Shown here: positions 1-10,116 of the stretch, in pieces
Numbering within the stretch: the stretch's first letter is position 1
How the letters are laid out: every line of letters begins with the position of its first letter
DNA from: Myxococcales bacterium
GTDB lineage: Bacteria; Myxococcota; Polyangia; Nannocystales; Nannocystaceae
Direction of reading: 5' to 3'
Length of the DNA: 64,000 nucleotides
Assembly (NCBI GenBank): GCA_016793465.1
Contig: JAEUJW010000052.1
Span: forward strand, 62,001 to 126,000
The notes under the pieces: model-generated
Database searches by the model: none
What the model saw: only the letters and a program-made list of their open reading frames with translations
Told to the model about the DNA's origin: nothing
Made by a program: the position numbers and the translations under genes

Positions 1-682
<682 letters not shown>

Positions 683-686
<4 letters not shown>

Positions 687-2182
687 GACCGCGCCAGCCT
701 CGCCTCCAGCCGGCGCGCGTACAGCGACAGCGGGTAGCTCATGAGGAAGTAGAGCAGCGCGCACAGGGCCCCGGGCACCAGCCACGAGCGCACGTCGACC
801 GCCGTGATCGTCATGCGCTTGGTCAGCTCGACCACCGTGATCACGCTGACCAGCGAGCTGTCTTTTAATAAGGCGATGAAGTCGTTGGTCACGCTCGGCA
901 GGGCAAGGCGGAAGCCCTGCGGCAGGACCACCCGCCGCAGCGCCAGCGACGTCGGCATGCCGAGCGACAGCGCCGCCTCCATCTGCCCCTTCGGCACCGC
1001 CTGGATGCCCGCGCGGTAGACCTCGGCCTCGTAGGCGGCGTAGTTCATGCCGAGCCCGAGGATCGCCGCCTCGTACGGCCCCAGCTTGATGATCGGCGCG
1101 AGCCCGTAGTACAGCACGTACAATTGCAGCAGCACCGGCGTGCCGCGGTACAGCTCGACGTACGCCTCGGCCAGCCGCGACAGCAATCTGTTGCCGTACA
1201 GCCGCGCGACCGCCAGCGCCAGGCCCAGCGGGATCGCCAGCGCCATCGCCAGCACGCTGATCAGCAGCGTCACCCCGGCCGCCTGGAAGAACATCCACAC
1301 GTGGTGCGAGCGCATGCCCGGCGTGGCCTGCAGCACCATGTCGCCGAGCAGCCGCTTCTGGTTGTCCTCCGACCAGTCCTTCAGGCCGACCTGGCGCTCG
1401 TTCCAGATGTTCTCGTCCTTTAAGATCTGCTCGAGCTTGCCCGACTGGATGACCTTCTCGAGCGCCTCGTTGACCGCGACGTACAGCGCCTCGTCCTCGC
1501 GGCGGGTGGCGATGCCGTAGAACCCGTCGTCGAAGTCGCCGACCACCCGCAGCTCGGGCTTGGTCTCGCCGTAGCGCCCGGCGATGATGTCGTCGTGGAA
1601 CACCGCGTCGATGCGCCCGGCGATCAGGTCCTGGTACGGCTCCTCCTGGCCCTCGTAGTAGACCGCCTCGACGCCCTTCGCCTTCAGCTGGTCGTCGGTC
1701 AGGCTGTTGGTCAGCGTGCCGACCCGCTTGCCGTCGGCCTTCAGCTTGTCGAGGTCGGCGGTGATGCTCGGGTCGTCGCGCCGCGCCATCAGCCGCGACG
1801 CGAACACGTAGTACGGCCGCGTGAACAGCACCCGGGGCGCCCGCGCCGGCGTCACCTCGAGCCCGTTCATGGCGATGTCGAAGGTCCCGCGCTCGAGCGA
1901 CGGCACCAGCGCGCTCCAGTCGTTCTGCACGAACTCGGCCTTGACCCCGAGCTCGGCCGCCAGCGCGTCGGCCAGCGCCACCTCGAAGCCCTTGATCTCG
2001 CCCGGGCGGTCGGGGTCCTCGTACACGTACGGCGCCCCGCCCTGCACGTCGCCGCCCCAGCGCAGCACGCCCGCCTTCTTGACCCGCTCCAGCGAGTCCT
2101 CGCCGGTCTCCGCGGCGCAGCCGGTCACCACCGCCGCCGCGAGCGTGACCTGCACGAAGAACAGCTGGCGGAGTGCGGCCAA
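683..2182 (-). CDS. Amino-acid ABC transporter, fused lipoprotein binding domain and permease
   Basis: A 499-residue protein joining a solute-binding domain to a membrane permease. The N-terminus is a lipoprotein signal with Cys22 following VVTG, so the binding domain (about 35-265, SBP_bac_3 type) is probably membrane-tethered. Residues about 285-499 form a HisM/GlnP-type permease with several membrane segments and an EAA-like loop containing QMEAALSLGMP. Fusions of these parts are known in the PAAT family, but most Proteobacteria keep them separate. It is the first gene of a two-gene operon with the ATPase (4-nt overlap). A single permease suggests a homodimeric channel. The 115-bp gap to the divergent porin gene must contain both promoters. 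Confidence 0.9.
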
Positions 2183-2297
2183 GGCATCACGGCCTTACAT
2201 CGCCGGGCCCGGTCCCCACAAGCGTGATCGTTCGTGCAGCAGCAAAAAAACGCGGACGGCCATCCACAACTCGCCCCGTTGTGATATCGCCGGTTCG

Positions 2298-3923
2298 ATG
2301 CGGCCCATCAATCCCGTCCTCGCCACCGGCATCGCCGCGCTCGCCTCGCTCGCGCCCGCCACCGCGTCCGCGTGGCCGTACGTCGCCCCCGTGCCGACGC
2401 CAGCCGCCGCGCCGACCGGCCCCGCCGCGCCCGCGGCCCCGGCCCCCGCGCCCGCGGCGATCTCCCCGGCCGCGACGACCTCCGCGCCGACAGCCACGCC
2501 CGCACCCGCGGCCCCCGCAGCAGCGCCCGCACCCGCGGCCCCCGCCGCCGCGAGCACGACCCCCGCGGCGGCGCCTGCCCAGGCCCCCGCGGCGGCCGCG
2601 GCCCCGGGCACCAACGCCTCGCCGACCAACGCGACCACGTCGCCCGCCCCGCACCACCCCTCGGCCGCCGACACCCGCACGCCGCGCCCCACCGACGACC
2701 AGACCGCGGCGTACGAGGCGGCCCGCGCCGCCGAGGAGAAGGAGGGCCGCACCAAGGAGGTCACCGGCGACCCCGGCGAGTTCGGCCTGCCGCCGAAGAT
2801 GGTCTTCCACGGCGCGATGGAGGCCTACTACGCCTACAACTTCAACAACCCGAGCAACGACATCACCAACTGGCGCTGGTACGACCACCGCCACAACACG
2901 CTCGGCCTGGGGGGCCTGTGGTTCGTGCCCGAGTGGGAGATCGGCCCGGTCAAGGGCCACTTCCAGCTGCAGCTCGGCGTGCTCGCCGAGCTGTTCTGGT
3001 CCAGCGAGCGCTCGCTCGAGGAGGACCTGCTGTGGCGCCTCCTGCAGGAGGCCACCATGGAGTGGACGACCCCGTGGAAGCGCCTCTCGATCGAGGGCGG
3101 CATCTTCAACGTGCCGTTCGGCCCCGAGTGGAACCTCGCGTTCCGCAACTGGAACTGGTCGACGGGCAACCTGTTCGCGCTGATGCCCTACCAGATCACC
3201 GGCTTTCGCGCCAACTTCGACGTCGGCAAGGGCTTCATCGCCCGCATCGGCGTGTTCAACGGCTGGGACCGCATCGTCCGCGACAACAACCGCCAAAAGG
3301 CCATGATGGCCTCGCTCGAGTGGACCGACCCGAACGACGAGGACAACTACTTCGTCTTCAACTACATGATGGGCAACGAGCGCTACGACGGCCACGAGAA
3401 CGCCGACGAGGCCGACCCCCGCGGCCGCACCCCCCGCCACACCTTCGACGTCTACGGCCAGTGGCACATGGCCGAGCGCTACACCATGCGCCTTTGGACC
3501 TTCTCCGGGTTCGAATACAAGAACCGCCAGGTCGACGGCTGGCTCGGCCTCTCGCTGTTCGCCAAGGTCGACCCCACCGACTGGTTCTCGATCGCCGCCC
3601 GCGGCGACTATGTGTACACCCGCGCCGACACCGAGAACCTGTTCTTCTCCGACGTCTTCTACGCCCAGAACAAGCTCGCCGGGGTGGCCGACGACGACAT
3701 CGCCTACAACATCAACACCTCGATGGGCTCGGGCACCCTCACCCTCAGCTTCCAGCCCCACTCGAACGTCATCCTCCGCCTCGAGGGCCGCCACGACCGC
3801 GGCTCGTTCCCCCTCTACTACAAGGGCAAGGTCGCCCTCCACGACCCCGAGGACCTGCGCAGCTTCGTGCCCAACGCCTACAACCAGACCACGCTGACCG
3901 CCGGCATGACGACATTCTTCTGA
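2298..3923 (+). CDS. Outer-membrane beta-barrel porin, BBP2/OmpL-like, with long Pro-Ala linker
   Basis: A 541-residue exported protein. Residues 1-25 are a signal peptide ending TASA, followed by a roughly 90-residue tract made almost only of Ala, Pro and Thr. The rest, from about 155, has the YYAYNFNNPS start, alternating aromatic strands and terminal phenylalanine typical of beta-barrel porins of the BBP2 group. I chose ATG 2298 because the signal peptide begins there; an open frame continues upstream but without a sensible N-terminus. The gene diverges from the amino-acid transporter, so a role in outer-membrane passage of the same substrate is possible but only inferred. The Pro-Ala tract may span the periplasm or bind peptidoglycan. 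Confidence 0.72.
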   Translation: MRPINPVLATGIAALASLAPATASAWPYVAPVPTPAAAPTGPAAPAAPAPAPAAISPAATTSAPTATPAPAAPAAAPAPAAPAAASTTPAAAPAQAPAAAAAPGTNASPTNATTSPAPHHPSAADTRTPRPTDDQTAAYEAARAAEEKEGRTKEVTGDPGEFGLPPKMVFHGAMEAYYAYNFNNPSNDITNWRWYDHRHNTLGLGGLWFVPEWEIGPVKGHFQLQLGVLAELFWSSERSLEEDLLWRLLQEATMEWTTPWKRLSIEGGIFNVPFGPEWNLAFRNWNWSTGNLFALMPYQITGFRANFDVGKGFIARIGVFNGWDRIVRDNNRQKAMMASLEWTDPNDEDNYFVFNYMMGNERYDGHENADEADPRGRTPRHTFDVYGQWHMAERYTMRLWTFSGFEYKNRQVDGWLGLSLFAKVDPTDWFSIAARGDYVYTRADTENLFFSDVFYAQNKLAGVADDDIAYNINTSMGSGTLTLSFQPHSNVILRLEGRHDRGSFPLYYKGKVALHDPEDLRSFVPNAYNQTTLTAGMTTFF

Positions 3924-4190
3924 TCGCCGCACCGACGAGTCGACGCCGCCCCGCGCCCCCGCAGCGACTCGCCGAGCCCGTCGCCGCCCCGCGCCCCCGC
4001 AGCGATTCGCCGGCCGCTCTCGCTCGCCCGCCCCGCGCCCCCGCAGCGACTCGCCGAGCCCGTCGCCACCCCGCGCCCCCGCAGCGATTCGCCGGCCGCG
4101 CTCGGCTCGCCCGCCCCGCGCCTCCGCAGCGATTCGCCGGCCGCGCTCGGCTCGCCCGCTCCGCGCTTGCGCCCGAGCGCGTCCACCCGC
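3924..4190. repeat. GC-rich tandem repeats between porin and methyltransferase genes
   Basis: Five to six copies of a unit close to CCCCGCGCCCCCGCAGCGA followed by YTCGCCG occur between about 3945 and 4175, spaced 43 to 54 bp apart with alternating spacers. No gene is visible here on either strand; long open frames through it reflect only the absence of AT-rich stops. The array ends at the presumed promoter of the methyltransferase gene. It is a minisatellite-like tract and probably prone to copy-number change. Confidence 0.7.
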
Positions 4191-4205
4191 TACCGTCTCG
4201 CCGTG
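4191..4205 (+). promoter_or_regulatory. Leaderless-type -10 hexamer for the methyltransferase
   Basis: TACCGT at 4191-4196 lies 6 nt before GTG 4203. The same TAnnnT-N6-9-start arrangement recurs before many genes in this window and implies transcription beginning at or next to the start codon. It is the reason for preferring GTG 4203 over the upstream TTG at 4167. Confidence 0.5.
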
Positions 4206-7200
4206 GCCCGCACCACGCGGCACCCGGACGAGCGCCCCGACCTGCGCCCCGGAGTGTTCGCCGCCCTCACGCGCCTCGGCGCCGGCTTCCTCGCCGACGC
4301 GCCGCTGCGCGAGCGGCTCGCCGCCGGCGCGCTGACCCCCGCCGCGCTCCACCGCCAGCTGCTCCGCCTGGTCCTCCGCCTCGCCTTCCTGCGCATCGCC
4401 GAGGCCCGCGAGCTGCTGCACGCCGACCCGCGCGCCCCGGCGGCCGCCCGCTACCGCGAGCGCCACGGCCTCGCCCGCCTGCGCGGCCACGCGTCCACCG
4501 GCCACGCGCTGTGGCCCGACCTCCGGTCCGTGTTCGCCGCCCTCGACGACGGCGACCCCGCGCGCGGCCTGCCCGCCCTCGGCGGCCCGTGGCGCCCCGA
4601 CGCCACCCCCGACCTCGACGCCGCCGCGCTCGCCGACGCCGACCTGCTCGCCGCCCTCGCGGCCCTCGATCGCCTGGCCGACGCACGACCTGTCCCCTGG
4701 GACAGCCTCGACGCCGAGGCGCTCGGCTGGGCCTACGAGGCCCTCCTCGACCGCGCGCCCGACCTCGACCTCGCCGCCCGCCGCTACGACCTGGCCCACC
4801 GCCCCGGCCGCGCGCGCGCCTCCGGCAGCTACTACACCCCGCCCGCGCTCGTCGCGGCCCTCCTCGACGTCGCCCTCGACCCGCTGATCGCCGAACGGAC
4901 CGCCCTCGCCGCCGACACCGCGAACGCCGCCCCCCTCTCCGACGCTCGCTCGTCGCCCGCGCCCTCCCTTCATTCGCCCGCTCCCGACCTCTCCGTCCAT
5001 TCGCCCGCTCCCGACCGCTCCGTTCATTCGTCCCCGCCCGCTCTGTCCGTCCATTCGTCCCTGCCCGCTCTCTCCGTGCATTCGCCCCCGCCCGATCTCT
5101 CCGTCCATTCGTCCCCGCCCGATCTCTCTTTCCATTCGTCCCCACCCGATCTCTCCGTCCATTCGTCCCTGCCCGATCTCTCCGTCCATTCGTCCCCGCC
5201 CGATCTCTTCATTCAGTCGCCCGCGCCACTCTCCGTCCAGTCGCCCGCGCCACTCTCCGTCCATTCGTCCCTGCCTGATCTCTCCGTCCATTCGTCCCCG
5301 CCCGATCTCTCCGTTCAGTCGCCCGCGCCACTCTCCGTCGACTCGTCGATCGACCGCGACCCCGCCGCCCCGCTGCTCGCGCTCCGCGTCTGCGACCCCG
5401 CCTGCGGCGCCGGTCACTTCCTCGTCGCCGCCGCTCGTCGCCTCGCCCGCGCCGTCGCCGCCCTGCGCGCCCCGGACGCGCCCGACCACCGCCGCGCCCT
5501 GCACGACGTCGTCGCCCGCTGCGTCCACGGCGTCGACCTCGACCCCGACGCCGTCGAGCTGTGCAAGTTCACCCTGTGGATCGAGTGCCTCGATCCGACC
5601 CGCCCGCTGCCCTACCTCGACCACCGCATCCAGCCCGGCGACGCCCTCGTCGGCGCCGCCCCCGAGGCCCTCGCCGGCGGCGTCCCCGGGTCCGCCTTCC
5701 TCACCATCGAGGGCGACGACCCCGAGGCGGCCCGCGCCCTGCGCCGCCGCAACACCCGCACGGACCTGCCGCTCCCGACCCACGACCTCCCCGCGGCCCT
5801 GCTCGCCCGCCACGCCGACCTCGAGCCGCGCCCCGACGACACCCGCGCCGACCTCCGCGCCCGCGAGCGCCTGCACGCATCACTACGAACCGACCCCGAC
5901 CACCGCGCCGCGCGGCGCACCTGCGACCTGTGGTGCGCCGCCTTCGTGTGGCCGAAGACCGCCGCCCTCGCCCCGCACGCCCCGACCGACCGCGTGTGGC
6001 GCACCCGACCTGTCCCCGAGCACACCCTCGCCGTCGCCGACGAGCTGGCCCGCGAGTTCGCGTTCTTCCACTGGCACCTCGCCTTCCCGCGGGCGCTCGC
6101 CGCCGGCGGCTTCGACCTCGTGCTCGGCAACCCGCCGTGGGAGACCCTGAGCCCCGACGCCAAGGAGTTCTTCGCCGCCGACGCCCCGCAGCTGCGCACC
6201 AGCGACCGCGCCGCACAGCAGCGCCTGCTCCGCGACCTGCTCGCCGAGCCCGCGCTCGCGGCCCGCTGGACCCGCCACCGCCGCCGCCTCTACGCCCTCG
6301 CCCAATTTTTCCGATCGTCGGGCCGCTATCGCCTGCACGCCGACGGCAACCTCGCCAAGGGCGACCTCAACCTCTACCGCCAGTTCGTCGAGCTGGCCCT
6401 CGCGCTCACCCGCCCGGGCGGCTCGACCGCCCAGCTGGTGCCCGAGGGCCTCGTCAACGGCCCCAACTGCACCGCGATCCGCCGGGCCCTGTTCGAGCGG
6501 CACGCGCTCACCGACCTGCTCGGCTTCGAGAACACGCGCGGGCGGTGGTTCCCGGGCGTGCACACCGCCGCCAAGTTCACCCTCTACGCCGCCCGCGCCG
6601 GCGGCCCCACCCACGAGTTCGCCGCCGCCTTCAACCTCCGCGGCGACGCCGACCTCGCGGCCGCCCGCCGCGGCGCCCTGCGCGTGCCCGTGGCCGCCGT
6701 CCGCGCCCTCGCCCCCGACACCCTCGCCGTGCTCGAGCTGCACGGCCCGCGCGACCTCGCCGTGGCCGCCGCCCTGCACGCCCGCTGGCCCCGCTTCGGC
6801 GCCTCACACCGCCGCTACATGCGCGAGCTCGACATGGGCAACGACCGCGAGCGCTTCGGCGCCGTCGGCCTGCCGCTCTACGAGGGCCGCATGATCGCCG
6901 CCTACGACCACCGCGCCCGCGGCTGGCTCGGCGGCCGCGGCCGCTCCGCCGAGTGGTGCGACTACGCCTTCGACGACCCCGCCAAGGCCGTCCGCCCGCA
7001 GTGGCGCGTCGACCCCGCCGCCCTCCCGCGCCGCCTCGGCGAGCGCACGACCCGCTACCGCCTCGGCTTCTGCGACGTCGCCAGCCCGAGCAACGAGCGC
7101 AGCCTCGTCGCCGCCCTCGTGCCGCCCGGCTGCGTGTGCGGCGACAAGGTCCCGACGATCGTGTTCCGCGACGAGCGCGGCGACGACGACCTCGCCGCGA

Positions 7201-7649
7201 TCCTCGGCTTCCTCGCCGCCGCCAACTCGTTCACCCTCGACTTCCTGGTCCGCAAGCAGATCGGCCTGAAGATCAGCTACACGGTGCTCGACAACCTGCC
7301 GATCCCCCGCCTCACCCTCGGCGACCCGCACCTGCGTCGCCTCGCGCCGCTGGTCCTCCGCCTCACCTGCACCGACCGCGACATGCTGCCGTTCTGGGAC
7401 GCCGCCGCCGCCGTCGGCCTGGTGCCCGCGCGCGGCCCCGACGAGCTGCCCGGCCTGCTCGACCCCGAGGCCCGCGCGCACGCCCTCGCCGCCGTCGAGG
7501 CGATCGTCGCCCGCGACCTGTTCGGCCTCGACGCCGCCGCCCTCGCCCACATCCTCGACGCCTTCCCGGTGGTCCGCCGCCGCGACGAGCGGCGCCACGG
7601 CGAGTACCGCACGCGCCGCCTCGTGCTCGCCGCCCACGCCGCCGCCTGA
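4203..7649 (+). CDS. Eco57I-type N6-adenine DNA methyltransferase with in-frame minisatellite insert
   Basis: A 1148-residue DNA methyltransferase. The family approach motif GSYYTPP is at residue 208, the SAM-binding motif I DPACGAG at 398 and the catalytic NPPW at 643, so the enzyme core is complete. The C-terminal third would hold target recognition. Between GSYYTPP and motif I, which are normally close together, lies about 130 residues of low-complexity sequence built from a 9-residue repeat near SVHSSPPDL. No separate endonuclease, helicase or BREX/DISARM partner is present, and I see no clear PD-(D/E)XK nuclease motif at the N-terminus. It may be a solitary methylase or a type IIG-like enzyme. 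GTG 4203 follows a TAnnnT hexamer; TTG 4167 is the alternative start. Confidence 0.85.
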   Translation: MARTTRHPDERPDLRPGVFAALTRLGAGFLADAPLRERLAAGALTPAALHRQLLRLVLRLAFLRIAEARELLHADPRAPAAARYRERHGLARLRGHASTGHALWPDLRSVFAALDDGDPARGLPALGGPWRPDATPDLDAAALADADLLAALAALDRLADARPVPWDSLDAEALGWAYEALLDRAPDLDLAARRYDLAHRPGRARASGSYYTPPALVAALLDVALDPLIAERTALAADTANAAPLSDARSSPAPSLHSPAPDLSVHSPAPDRSVHSSPPALSVHSSLPALSVHSPPPDLSVHSSPPDLSFHSSPPDLSVHSSLPDLSVHSSPPDLFIQSPAPLSVQSPAPLSVHSSLPDLSVHSSPPDLSVQSPAPLSVDSSIDRDPAAPLLALRVCDPACGAGHFLVAAARRLARAVAALRAPDAPDHRRALHDVVARCVHGVDLDPDAVELCKFTLWIECLDPTRPLPYLDHRIQPGDALVGAAPEALAGGVPGSAFLTIEGDDPEAARALRRRNTRTDLPLPTHDLPAALLARHADLEPRPDDTRADLRARERLHASLRTDPDHRAARRTCDLWCAAFVWPKTAALAPHAPTDRVWRTRPVPEHTLAVADELAREFAFFHWHLAFPRALAAGGFDLVLGNPPWETLSPDAKEFFAADAPQLRTSDRAAQQRLLRDLLAEPALAARWTRHRRRLYALAQFFRSSGRYRLHADGNLAKGDLNLYRQFVELALALTRPGGSTAQLVPEGLVNGPNCTAIRRALFERHALTDLLGFENTRGRWFPGVHTAAKFTLYAARAGGPTHEFAAAFNLRGDADLAAARRGALRVPVAAVRALAPDTLAVLELHGPRDLAVAAALHARWPRFGASHRRYMRELDMGNDRERFGAVGLPLYEGRMIAAYDHRARGWLGGRGRSAEWCDYAFDDPAKAVRPQWRVDPAALPRRLGERTTRYRLGFCDVASPSNERSLVAALVPPGCVCGDKVPTIVFRDERGDDDLAAILGFLAAANSFTLDFLVRKQIGLKISYTVLDNLPIPRLTLGDPHLRRLAPLVLRLTCTDRDMLPFWDAAAAVGLVPARGPDELPGLLDPEARAHALAAVEAIVARDLFGLDAAALAHILDAFPVVRRRDERRHGEYRTRRLVLAAHAAA
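4950..5345 (+). repeat. 27-bp in-frame minisatellite inside the methyltransferase gene
   Basis: About a dozen copies of a 27-bp unit, core CTCTCCGTCCATTCGTCC, encode nine residues each (consensus SVHSSPPDL; variants SVQSPAPL and SFHSSPPDL). All copies keep the frame. Codon use (TCC, GAT, CAT, TCG) differs from the surrounding gene. The unspaced direct repeats and coding location rule out a CRISPR array. Confidence 0.9.
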
Positions 7650-7840
7650 CGCCTCAGCCGCGCCTCCGCCGGCCGACCGGCGTGAGCTCCCCCGTGGCCG
7701 CTTCGGGCGCGCTGGCGTGCGCGCGACAGCCCGCCGTCCTCCCCGACCTGCCGACCATGACGTCGCCGCCACGGCTCGCGACAGCGATGTCGTGCGCCCG
7801 CGGCCGCGGCCCCGCGTTGCCCTCGTCCCGCGGGGCCGCG

Positions 7841-7855
7841 TACCCTCGCCTCATG
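7841..7855 (+). promoter_or_regulatory. Leaderless-type -10 hexamer
   Basis: TACCCT at 7841-7846 is followed by 6 nt and then ATG 7853. No Shine-Dalgarno sequence is visible, in keeping with a leaderless transcript for the MYXO-CTERM protein gene. Confidence 0.5.
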
Positions 7856-9025
7856 GCTTCCCCTGCCCTCGCCTCGACCACCGCCTGCGCCCTCGCGCTG
7901 GCCGCCCTCGCCCTCGTGCCCGCCGAGGCCCGCGCCTGCGAGCCGGACCCCTGCTACGGCGTGTACGAGTGGCTCGACTTCGTGTTCCCCGTCAACACCG
8001 ACTCGATCCCCCGCGACGGCGTCATCATCCTGTCCTACAACGCCGTCGGCGACCTCTCGCCCGCCGAGGTCGCCGCCGGCCTCGAGCTCACCCTCACCCA
8101 GGAGGGCATGCCCGTCGCCGGCGTGGTCGAGGACGTCGGCGTGCCCAGCACCGTCGTGTTCCGCCCCGCCGCGCCGCTCGTGCCGAACGTGCTGACCACC
8201 GCCACCCTGCTCTACAAGAACCCGAGCGACGCCAAGGACGCCGGCTGCGCCTTCGGCGACGTCGAGTTCGAGTTCGACATGCACATCGCCGCCGCCGACT
8301 CCGTCCCGCTCGAGCCGCCCGAGCTGACCGGCAGCTACACCGTCGACGTGCTCGAGGACCGCGGCCTCGACGACCTCGCCTGCTGCGACGGCGCCTACCC
8401 CACGACCTTCGAGTGCGGCGGCGTCGACGTCTACTGGGAGGACGGCTACTGCACGCCGATCCGCGGCACCCGCGTGCTCAGCCTCAACCTGCTCGCCTCC
8501 AACCTGCTGCCGAAGCCGACCGCCGGCCAGCTCGCCACCACCTACCGCATCAACGGCGCCGACGCCTTCACCGGCCCCGGCAACACCAACCTGTTCACCT
8601 TCGCCGAGTCCGAGGCCTGCGTGGTGGTCGAGCAGCGCAACCTCGCCAACGGCGACACCGCCCAGTCGCCCGAGACCTGCTTCGGCGCCGACGAGCAGCT
8701 CGGCCCCGTCGACATCGACCCCGGCCCCGACCTCGCCGGCTTCTGCGCCGGCGCGCCCTACACCTGCGAGGTCGCCGGCGACGCCGACCCCGCGCAGTGG
8801 GACCCCGCGCAGTGCACCCCGCTCGACCCGCCCGAGGAGACCGGCGACGCCCCGACGTCCTCCGCGAGCGACGGCGACTCCAGCGGCGCCGGCGAGTCCG
8901 GCGACGGCGACCCCCCCGAGGACAGCAAGGCCGACGGCTGCGGCTGCACCACCACGCCGACCGCGCCCGCGCCCCTGCTCGGCCTCGCCGCGCTCGCCCT
9001 GCTCCGCCGCCGCCGCCGCGCCTGA
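7853..9025 (+). CDS. Secreted protein with MYXO-CTERM sorting tail
   Basis: A 390-residue exported protein of unknown function. Residues 1-24 are a signal peptide ending EARA. The body has many cysteines in pairs (CEPDPC, CC, CGG, FCAGAPYTC), suggesting disulphide-bonded Ig-like domains. A Ser/Gly/Asp-rich linker (ETGDAPTSSASDGDSSG) leads to the tail, where GCGC is followed by a hydrophobic stretch APLLGLAALALL and the terminal Arg cluster. That tail is the MYXO-CTERM motif of myxobacteria, which is processed at the cysteine and directs surface display. The gene stands alone, convergent with the GNAT gene downstream. Confidence 0.82.
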   Translation: MASPALASTTACALALAALALVPAEARACEPDPCYGVYEWLDFVFPVNTDSIPRDGVIILSYNAVGDLSPAEVAAGLELTLTQEGMPVAGVVEDVGVPSTVVFRPAAPLVPNVLTTATLLYKNPSDAKDAGCAFGDVEFEFDMHIAAADSVPLEPPELTGSYTVDVLEDRGLDDLACCDGAYPTTFECGGVDVYWEDGYCTPIRGTRVLSLNLLASNLLPKPTAGQLATTYRINGADAFTGPGNTNLFTFAESEACVVVEQRNLANGDTAQSPETCFGADEQLGPVDIDPGPDLAGFCAGAPYTCEVAGDADPAQWDPAQCTPLDPPEETGDAPTSSASDGDSSGAGESGDGDPPEDSKADGCGCTTTPTAPAPLLGLAALALLRRRRRA

Positions 9026-9041
9026 GCCGGCCCGCGCCCGC

Positions 9042-9668
9042 TCACCCCCGGCGGTCCGGGTTCTCCCACACGATCAGCGCCGACCACGAGTCGGTCGCCT
9101 CGTCCTTCAGATAATCGGGCAGCGCGCACACCACACGGAACCCGTTGTGCAGCTGGAACGACAGCGTCGGGTCGTACAGCTCCCCCCGCGCGACCTTATC
9201 GATATAGTCCTCGGCCGACATGCGGCGCTTGTGCTCGGCGAACCCGGGGATGTGCCCGCCCGCGAGGATCCCCCGCTTGTCGAACCTGCGCACCAGGTCC
9301 TTGCGCAGGTCGTACAGCATGCGCCCGATCCCGCGGCGGCGATACTCGGGGTGCACGGCGATGTCCGTCCCGTAGTACCACTCGCCGTCGGGCGTATGGT
9401 TGCCGCACTGGTGGATCCCCGTGATGCTCAGGATCGTGTGCTGCGGGCGCTCGAAGTCGAAGTTGATGAAAATTCCCGCGCCCTGCCCGACCACCCGCTC
9501 GCCGTCCAGGACCACGAAGAACCCCTCGGGGAAGGTCCGCGACGACTCGACCACGTCCTCGACGTCGATGAGCTCCGCCGGATCCGCGTGGGGGAAGCAC
9601 AGCCGCTCGAGCGCCCCGCAGGCCGGCGCCAGCGCCTCCGTCACCTGCACCACCCGAAACTCGCTCAT
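9042..9668 (-). CDS. GNAT-family N-acetyltransferase
   Basis: A 208-residue acetyl-CoA-dependent transferase. The acetyl-CoA binding loop RRRGIGRMLYDL follows the beta strand YYGTDIAVHPEY, and the C-terminal section (YDPTLSFQLHNGF, LPDYLKDE, ALIVWENP) resembles the GNAT half of proteins that carry a carbon-nitrogen hydrolase domain, here absent. ATG 9668 lies one base after the TGA of the HEPN gene and is preceded by GGGGG as ribosome site, so it is the third gene of a coupled trio. The substrate is unknown. Being last in a cluster that continues from amine-catabolism genes, it may act on an amine, or instead modify its HEPN partner. Confidence 0.8.
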   Translation of the reverse strand: MSEFRVVQVTEALAPACGALERLCFPHADPAELIDVEDVVESSRTFPEGFFVVLDGERVVGQGAGIFINFDFERPQHTILSITGIHQCGNHTPDGEWYYGTDIAVHPEYRRRGIGRMLYDLRKDLVRRFDKRGILAGGHIPGFAEHKRRMSAEDYIDKVARGELYDPTLSFQLHNGFRVVCALPDYLKDEATDSWSALIVWENPDRRG

Positions 9669-9669
9669 C

Positions 9670-10116
9670 TCAGCCCCCGCTCTCTTTCGGCGAAACATCC
9701 GCTCCACGACCTCGCGGCGGCTCCAGATGGATGTCCTGCGGCTCCGGCGCGACGAGGGCGACTCCGAGCAGCTGCCGGACCGCCTCGGCATGGTGGACCG
9801 CCGACATCACATCGCCCGGCGAGACCGACAGCACCGGGCTGTAGTCCGCCTTGATCCGCGCGTTCATCAGCGACTCCAGGCGCCCGCCGGCCTTGACGAG
9901 CCTCGGCGCGCGCGTGTGCCTGAGGTGCTCGATGAGGGCCTTGTGGCGGTGCTGGCGGTGCGGATCGAACGACTGCTGCCAGCTCACCAGGTGAAACGCG
10001 GCGTAGTACAGGCCCGAGACGGCCCTGCGCCGGTCATAGTCCGCGCGCGGCGCCGGCCTCGCACGGTCGATGGCGTCGAACCACAGGGCCGAGATGTGCC
10101 CGGGGATCCCGCTCAC
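9670..10116 (-). CDS. HEPN-domain protein
   Basis: A 148-residue helical protein. The segment RRAVSGLYYAAFHLVSWQQ is characteristic of HEPN domains, and RHKALIEHLRH further on fits the later helix. HEPN proteins are often RNases or nucleic-acid-binding partners in toxin-antitoxin and immunity systems, with an Rx4-6H motif; candidate Arg/His residues are present but I cannot assign the catalytic pair. GTG 10116 overlaps the stop of the preceding gene as GTGA, and the next gene begins one base after this stop. No nucleotidyltransferase (MNT) partner is present, so if this is a toxin its control differs from the common HEPN/MNT modules. Confidence 0.72.
   Translation of the reverse strand: MSGIPGHISALWFDAIDRARPAPRADYDRRRAVSGLYYAAFHLVSWQQSFDPHRQHRHKALIEHLRHTRAPRLVKAGGRLESLMNARIKADYSPVLSVSPGDVMSAVHHAEAVRQLLGVALVAPEPQDIHLEPPRGRGADVSPKESGG

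Noticed and set aside
2372..5278. Arg/Pro-rich plus-strand frame of 968 codons
   Set aside because: Frame-shifted shadow of the porin and methyltransferase genes with no plausible composition.
4950..5345. CRISPR-like repeats
   Set aside because: The 27-bp units are directly adjacent without unique spacers, vary between copies, keep a coding frame and lie inside a methyltransferase gene; no cas genes are present.
2187..5876. 1229-codon open frame on the minus strand rich in Gly, Glu, Arg and Val
   Set aside because: It runs antisense to the porin and methyltransferase genes, which have clear domains; long antisense frames are expected when third positions are almost all G or C.
4203..7649. 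BREX PglX or DISARM methylase
   Set aside because: The family core fits, but none of the other BREX or DISARM genes lie in the window, so a defence-island assignment is not supported.
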